NCBI GenBank assembly: GCA_014529385.2
Contig: CM043969.1
Location: 71,457,676-71,507,675 of the forward strand
Source: Adiantum capillus-veneris
Lineage: Eukaryota; Streptophyta; Polypodiopsida; Polypodiales; Pteridaceae
DNA length: 50,000 nucleotides
Direction: 5' to 3'
Shown: one piece after another, positions 46,054-50,000 of the stretch
Numbering within the stretch: position 1 is the stretch's first letter
Layout of the letters: every line of letters begins with the position of its first letter
Notes under the pieces: model-generated
What the model was told of the DNA's origin: nothing
Seen by the model: the letters and a program-made list of their open reading frames with translations, nothing else
Database searches by the model: none
Translations under genes and position numbers: made by a program

Positions 46054-46735
46054 TTGCCAAAAGATGTTATGGCTATAGGTAGGTGGCTGATTGTATTTGA
46101 TGTGAATTGTATACTCTTAAAGAGCTACAACCAACCACAATCAAAGATGCAAATTTTGCACCTCCCAGCGAAGGTGAGACCATTTGTATATGGTCTGGGT
46201 CAAGAGTTATGGTGTGCGGTCAGGCCGTATGTACAGGATGTGCTTGTAAAGTTACCGAGGCAAGCATATATTATGATATGGTCTTGGTGTAGAAGAAATA
46301 AGCTAATGCACTTTTTGGCAACATGCTTGCCATAATACCGTGTAAACGAGTGATCAAAGATATGCGTCTAAACCTCTTGTTGCCTCATGTTGATTACCAT
46401 TGTGTACTGTCATTAATTCTGCTTTAACTTTCCCATACTCTTACAAATGTGTTCATCCAAGAAGAATGTGAGATGTGGCCACCCAACATCCTTGATGTCC
46501 TGTGTGTGCCATGAGATGTGGTGATAAGACTATCTTCTTGAAGCTTTTGAGGAGATCAGTGTGGGCAAAACACCCATCGTATAATGCCAGCACTACCATA
46601 CTTGTAGATGATTGTAGATATAAGTCACTTAGAAATGACTATGAAAACTGTCTGGCCATTCAGTCATATGAGCCTTCTTACCTTGATTCCTACTATCCCT
46701 TGTATTTCATAGACTTGGTCAAGCCCTAAGGGTTG
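46054..46735 (+). pseudogene. FCP1/NIF-like HAD phosphatase relic
   Basis: Two pieces in different frames resemble the plant FCP1-homology (NLI-interacting-factor-like) phosphatase family. Piece one (46054-46335) has RWLIVFDVNCILLKSY, with Asp at 46099-46101 in the place of the catalytic HAD motif I, then RPYVQDVLVKL and YIMIWSWCRRNKLM, typical of the IWSS.. segment. It ends in two stops. Piece two (about 46502-46729) has IFLKLLRRSVWAKHPSYNAS and TTILVDDCRYKSLRNDYENC, the late HAD motif with paired Asp (46607-46612), and stops at TAA 46727. The gap of 165 bp may be an intron, but no clean donor was found. The usual DxDxT is D-V-N-C-I here, so activity is uncertain. It lies on the same strand as the host-like exons and could belong to the same locus. 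Confidence 0.5.
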
Positions 46736-47192
46736 GATTTTTTCTCCCTACCCAACAATATATATCCATCAACACCCCGTCTTTGATGTAGAAGACGACG
46801 CTAGCCTCTTGTTGCTAACTATTTCATTCAGCAAGAGGGATACGCTTACTGCATTGACACATCATGTGCAAACCTATCAATTGATGATACCTAGCAACAA
46901 AGTAAAAAGGTCATCTAACCTTGAATTGCGATGCTGCACCATCTGACCACACCCAATGATATTGCAAACGGTGACCTTGATATTTCAGCCACCTATCATG
47001 AAGCATAAAGCAATGCTACACAAACAAAGTATCATGCTGCTTATCATCAGATATGTAGAATGCAGTGTCTTTTGTATGGTACCTCTCAAATTTTTAAAAG
47101 ATTGAATAAGCACAAGGATTGTTACTTGTGTTTACCACCAATGCATTGATTGTATTTCATTTTGTACTTTGAATGATAAATTCCCCGCAAAG
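46736..47192. other. Spacer after FCP1-like relic
   Basis: Short readable runs (QQEGYAYCIDTSCANLSIDD at about 46835-46890, plus strand) suggest more decayed coding sequence, but no family can be named. Confidence 0.35.
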
Positions 47193-47744
47193 TCAATTAC
47201 AAATACAACAACATATTAGGAAATCTAAGCATGCTTTCTTTAAACTGTTGTGCCTACCGCGCCGCCAAAAGATGCAATTGTGCTTGATGAAATATTTTAG
47301 GTGCTTTGCAAAAAGTCCATGTAAAGAAGCACCTGACATGAACCAAGCCCTTTCTTTTCTTTTCATATCCACGTCAGCTACATGTCCACTGCCAACGTCC
47401 ATGAACACCTTGACAGACACCTCCTTGCTATTGTTGGAAATCTCATCTGGATTGAAGAGAAACATGGTTACACCACATTGAGAACATTCCCTAACCAAGA
47501 ATTTCTTTGCGTGGAACTCGCTGTCAATTGGCTTTGGACACAAAATGGACTCCCACAAACTGCTTGTGTGATGCCATACTACCTGGTTTGCAGAGCATTG
47601 ATTTGCATCATTATTGCTACAACACACGGAGCATCCACATGTATGAGCTTTTCCATGATTCCCAAACTTATTTCGGCTTTTGGGTCTCTCATGTGTCCGA
47701 CCTTTTGGTCTCGAGACCTGATCTTGCTTATGCGGTTGGTGCAT
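47193..47744 (-). CDS. Unrecognised Cys-rich ORF, probably decayed transposon protein
   Basis: A 183-codon open frame on the minus strand. It has CGCSVCCSNN, then LCPKPIDSEFHAKKFLVREC followed by SQCGV and FNPDEIS, a C-x2-C-containing segment, and later MSGASLHGLFAKHLKYFIKHN. The W/EFH...C..G.C..CGV...CP-E pattern recalls uncharacterised transposase-like proteins spread in non-seed plant genomes; this is recollection, not a match I could test. The first codon may not be the real start because the text is already protein-like there. A plus-strand ORF over the same bases (47382-47753) is less convincing. Confidence 0.35.
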   Translation of the reverse strand: MHQPHKQDQVSRPKGRTHERPKSRNKFGNHGKAHTCGCSVCCSNNDANQCSANQVVWHHTSSLWESILCPKPIDSEFHAKKFLVRECSQCGVTMFLFNPDEISNNSKEVSVKVFMDVGSGHVADVDMKRKERAWFMSGASLHGLFAKHLKYFIKHNCIFWRRGRHNSLKKACLDFLICCCICN

Positions 47745-48004
47745 TTGCAGTAGGAGTTGTCAGTTGTGCGATGACTGACACTACATTGTGCATTGTGGAG
47801 CCATGCAAGTCGTCACTCGATACCTACATCAGGAGAATCATTGTAGCTCTAGCCCTAGTGGTATGCATGTTGCATCTACACTAGAGCGTGCTTGGAGTGA
47901 GTCAATGGGCATAAGTTGAGAATCATCTTCTCTCACCTCTTGTATGTACTAGTTGTAGGCTAGTCTTCTCGCCACTTATCAGCACACAGCCTTTAGTGGG
48001 AGAA

Positions 48005-48273
48005 TGTTAGGTAAAGGTGGTGTGCCTCACGGTGCTTTGCCAATGTCCTCCGGCTAGTGTCCGACCGCCCACATTTATCTCCTTATTCTTTTTATATACA
48101 AAGAATAAGGAGCTCTCACACATTCTCACATTGTGCTCATATAGTGAGAATTGGGAGCTCCACTCACATCTTGTGTACTCTCTCTCTCCCCCCTTCTCAC
48201 TCTCCACACACGCACCGCATTTGCGCACACACACGCTTACTCCAACAAACACTCACGTAAGCTAAGGCTTACA
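48005..48273 (+). repeat. Possible orphan LTR
   Basis: TTTAGTGGGAGAA, a polypurine-like run, directly precedes TGTTAGGTAAAGG. The stretch ends GGCTTACA, so TGTTA/TTACA-like termini enclose 269 bp. It contains a TATA word inside a hairpin (48079-48112) and a CT-rich run, common in short LTRs. No second copy and no target duplication are in the window. Confidence 0.35.
48079..48112. repeat. Perfect 13-bp inverted repeat around a TATA word
   Basis: CTCCTTATTCTTT (48079-48091) and AAAGAATAAGGAG (48100-48112) are exact reverse complements enclosing TTATATAC. Confidence 0.9.
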
Positions 48274-50000
48274 AGATAAAGCATGGATTCTATTCATGGA
48301 GTCTAATATGGGTTACATTGGGTAACTACATAGATCTCATAAACATGTATTTAATGCAAGAAAATAGTGTATGTTCTACCTCCAAACTATGAAATTTGGG
48401 GTAGTTTCTAGATACTTTACAAATGTAGGTCATTACTTCTTATTAGAAACTTTTTTGGTGGCCTCATCTGCTATTCTTTTGCTTTGCTTTTGGATTCTGG
48501 AGGGATAGGGAGATGATGGTGCACATGTGGGTCCACTTGGTTTTGAACCGTGTGCATATACATCCTAGAGACACAGAGGGTTTTACCATGTCATTGGTAC
48601 GTGCAATGTCTATCTCTATTATAGGCGTACAAGAGCTCATGGGTGCAACGTGGGAGCTTTGATGATTCAAATTCTTTCATACATTACAATCATATAAAAA
48701 AGCTATAAACTAAGATAATTGGAGCCATGGAGAAGGAGAAATTTTAGCTTTTTAATTGTAGCTTGAATGCCTTTAATGCTTGTAGCTTAGATGTGCAGTG
48801 TGGTGGAGACAATGCCTTAGTACCTAGTAGCACCCAATAATCAGTTAAACAATGAGAGCTTTGGCTATGTCAAAAAGCAATGAATGATGTGGGAACTCAG
48901 GCTTGATCAAACAAATGAAAGTGACAATGCCAAATCCCATGAAAATGAGACCTTGGATAGCACATATAAGGGCTTTCTCAATAACGAGAAGGTGCAAGGC
49001 CAATGAGCTCGTGAGAACCCAATCTTGAAAGAGTAACTATAAATAAATGTATAATGCCATTCCAAAAAGATTTTATATGTGGTACTAGGTAACTTTGTGA
49101 GCACATGAGGTAGTCGAGTAGTGATGAGGATGACGGAGCAGTAAAAGCCAACAAGGGTGCTAGCACATGTGAGGCTAAATACTTTGGCGATTCAAGAGCA
49201 ACCTTTTGGTAGCTATAGATGACTGTGAATGAGAAGTGTTGCAAGTTGTTGAGGTTGATGAGGGTGTGCTCTAACAATTGATGAGCCATAGCATGGGGGG
49301 TCTCCACGTGGTGGGTAGACCGGGCATATTTAAGCCTTTGAAGTGCATCCAAGAGACCCTTGAAGCTCAGTGAAGGCATGGAATTTTTGTAAAATAGGGA
49401 ATGAAGGGCACCTTTTGTCCTTAATCCATGTGTTCACACACACACACACGCGTGCTCTCATTCAAAGGTCACACACACTTAGTCAATTGAGCACATACAC
49501 ACACACACTTAATCAAAGATTATTGGATAGAAAATTATCAAGCATAATCTCATGCGGATTTAATCAAAGGGCTACTTCTTGATGCTTGGCCAAAAGTGAA
49601 ATAGATTGGTGTGTTGAAAAGCTTGTGAATGCTTTTATGCACACACATGCATATCAATATCCAATTTATTCTCTCAAGCAAGGAAATGCGGCTCAAAAAA
49701 AGGAGGAAAAAACTATAGCAATGCACAAACAATTAGGCGTATGCAAAATGCAATGAAGTTATGATTACAACCACGAGGGAAGTGACAAATCCAAGTGGTC
49801 TAGTGGAGAATTGAGGCTCCTAATATGAAATTTCCTTGAATACATTTATACTGGCCCAAAGGCCTTTAGTGTCTGCACATATCCAATGATATGCAATTAA
49901 GCTCTACAATGCAATCTAATGCTAATACTATCTACTAGGATCGTGTGAAGATGATTAAGAATTATTAATCACACTCCAAGATTTGATCCCACATGTAAGT
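48274..50000. other. Sequence with no recognisable gene
   Basis: AT-rich with short CA-rich runs at about 49435-49451 and 49495-49509. The longest frame is a minus-strand ORF at 48978-49379 (133 codons, Leu/Ser-rich) with no domain I can name and no nearby splice or promoter signal. I see no LTR, TIR or RNA gene. Confidence 0.5.

Noticed and set aside
47382-47884. Plus-strand ORFs opposite the Cys-rich ORF
   Set aside because: Less protein-like composition and two overlapping frames; the minus strand has ordered Cys motifs. This is not certain.

Overview
This is eukaryotic DNA from a land plant. It has spliced-gene signals, plant-type H2B and ribosomal protein S14 sequences, and long CT/GA, CA and TA microsatellites. 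It also holds chromovirus, Copia and large non-autonomous LTR retrotransposons primed by initiator-Met or Asp-type tRNA. I suspect a fern or other non-seed plant with a large genome, but only from general appearance. No intact protein-coding gene was found; almost every coding segment carries stops or frameshifts.

Layout. 1-3242 is the 3' end of a first chromovirus (copy A). 3243-8830 is intergenic, with microsatellites and no recognised gene. From about 9.0 kb a plus-strand multi-exon host-like gene relic begins. Its exon at 9537-10408 ends in a GT donor, and the next exons are at 39621-39975 and 40061-40689. Phases agree across both predicted introns. The intron of about 29.2 kb between 10408 and 39621 contains a tandem repeat of about 550 bp. 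A second chromovirus (copy B, 12144-38632, target duplication AGATG) sits inside one of these repeat units.

Copy B has itself been hit twice inside its gag gene. The first hit is a 7.2-kb TIR DNA transposon of Mutator-like type at 15015-22187 (9-bp duplication CACTTTCAA), carrying broken copies of histone H2B and ribosomal protein S14. The second is a 10.5-kb minus-strand LTR element at 22346-32880 (duplication CTCTC) with 1.07-kb LTRs, an Asp-type primer site, no reverse transcriptase or integrase, and one frame of about 1,370 codons broken by three stops. Its coding part has an odd zinc-knuckle-like motif, a retropepsin-like domain that has lost its hallmark residues, and repeated W-[LV]-P-K motifs. 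Its 3-kb leader holds eight copies of a 22-bp palindrome that would fold as a 9-bp stem with a self-complementary CGCG loop. This element is the strongest candidate for something undescribed.

Downstream, a decayed minus-strand Ty1/Copia element (40874-45964, duplication ATTCA) lies between the host exons and a broken FCP1/NIF-like HAD phosphatase sequence (46054-46735). A minus-strand Cys-rich ORF (47193-47744) and a possible orphan LTR (48005-48273) follow. The rest shows nothing recognisable.

Order of events (inference): 550-bp repeat array in the intron, then copy B, then the TIR element and the non-autonomous LTR element. The non-autonomous element's LTRs differ at only about 3% of sites by eye. 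The genes do not form a working pathway; the window is a record of nested insertion into an old gene.
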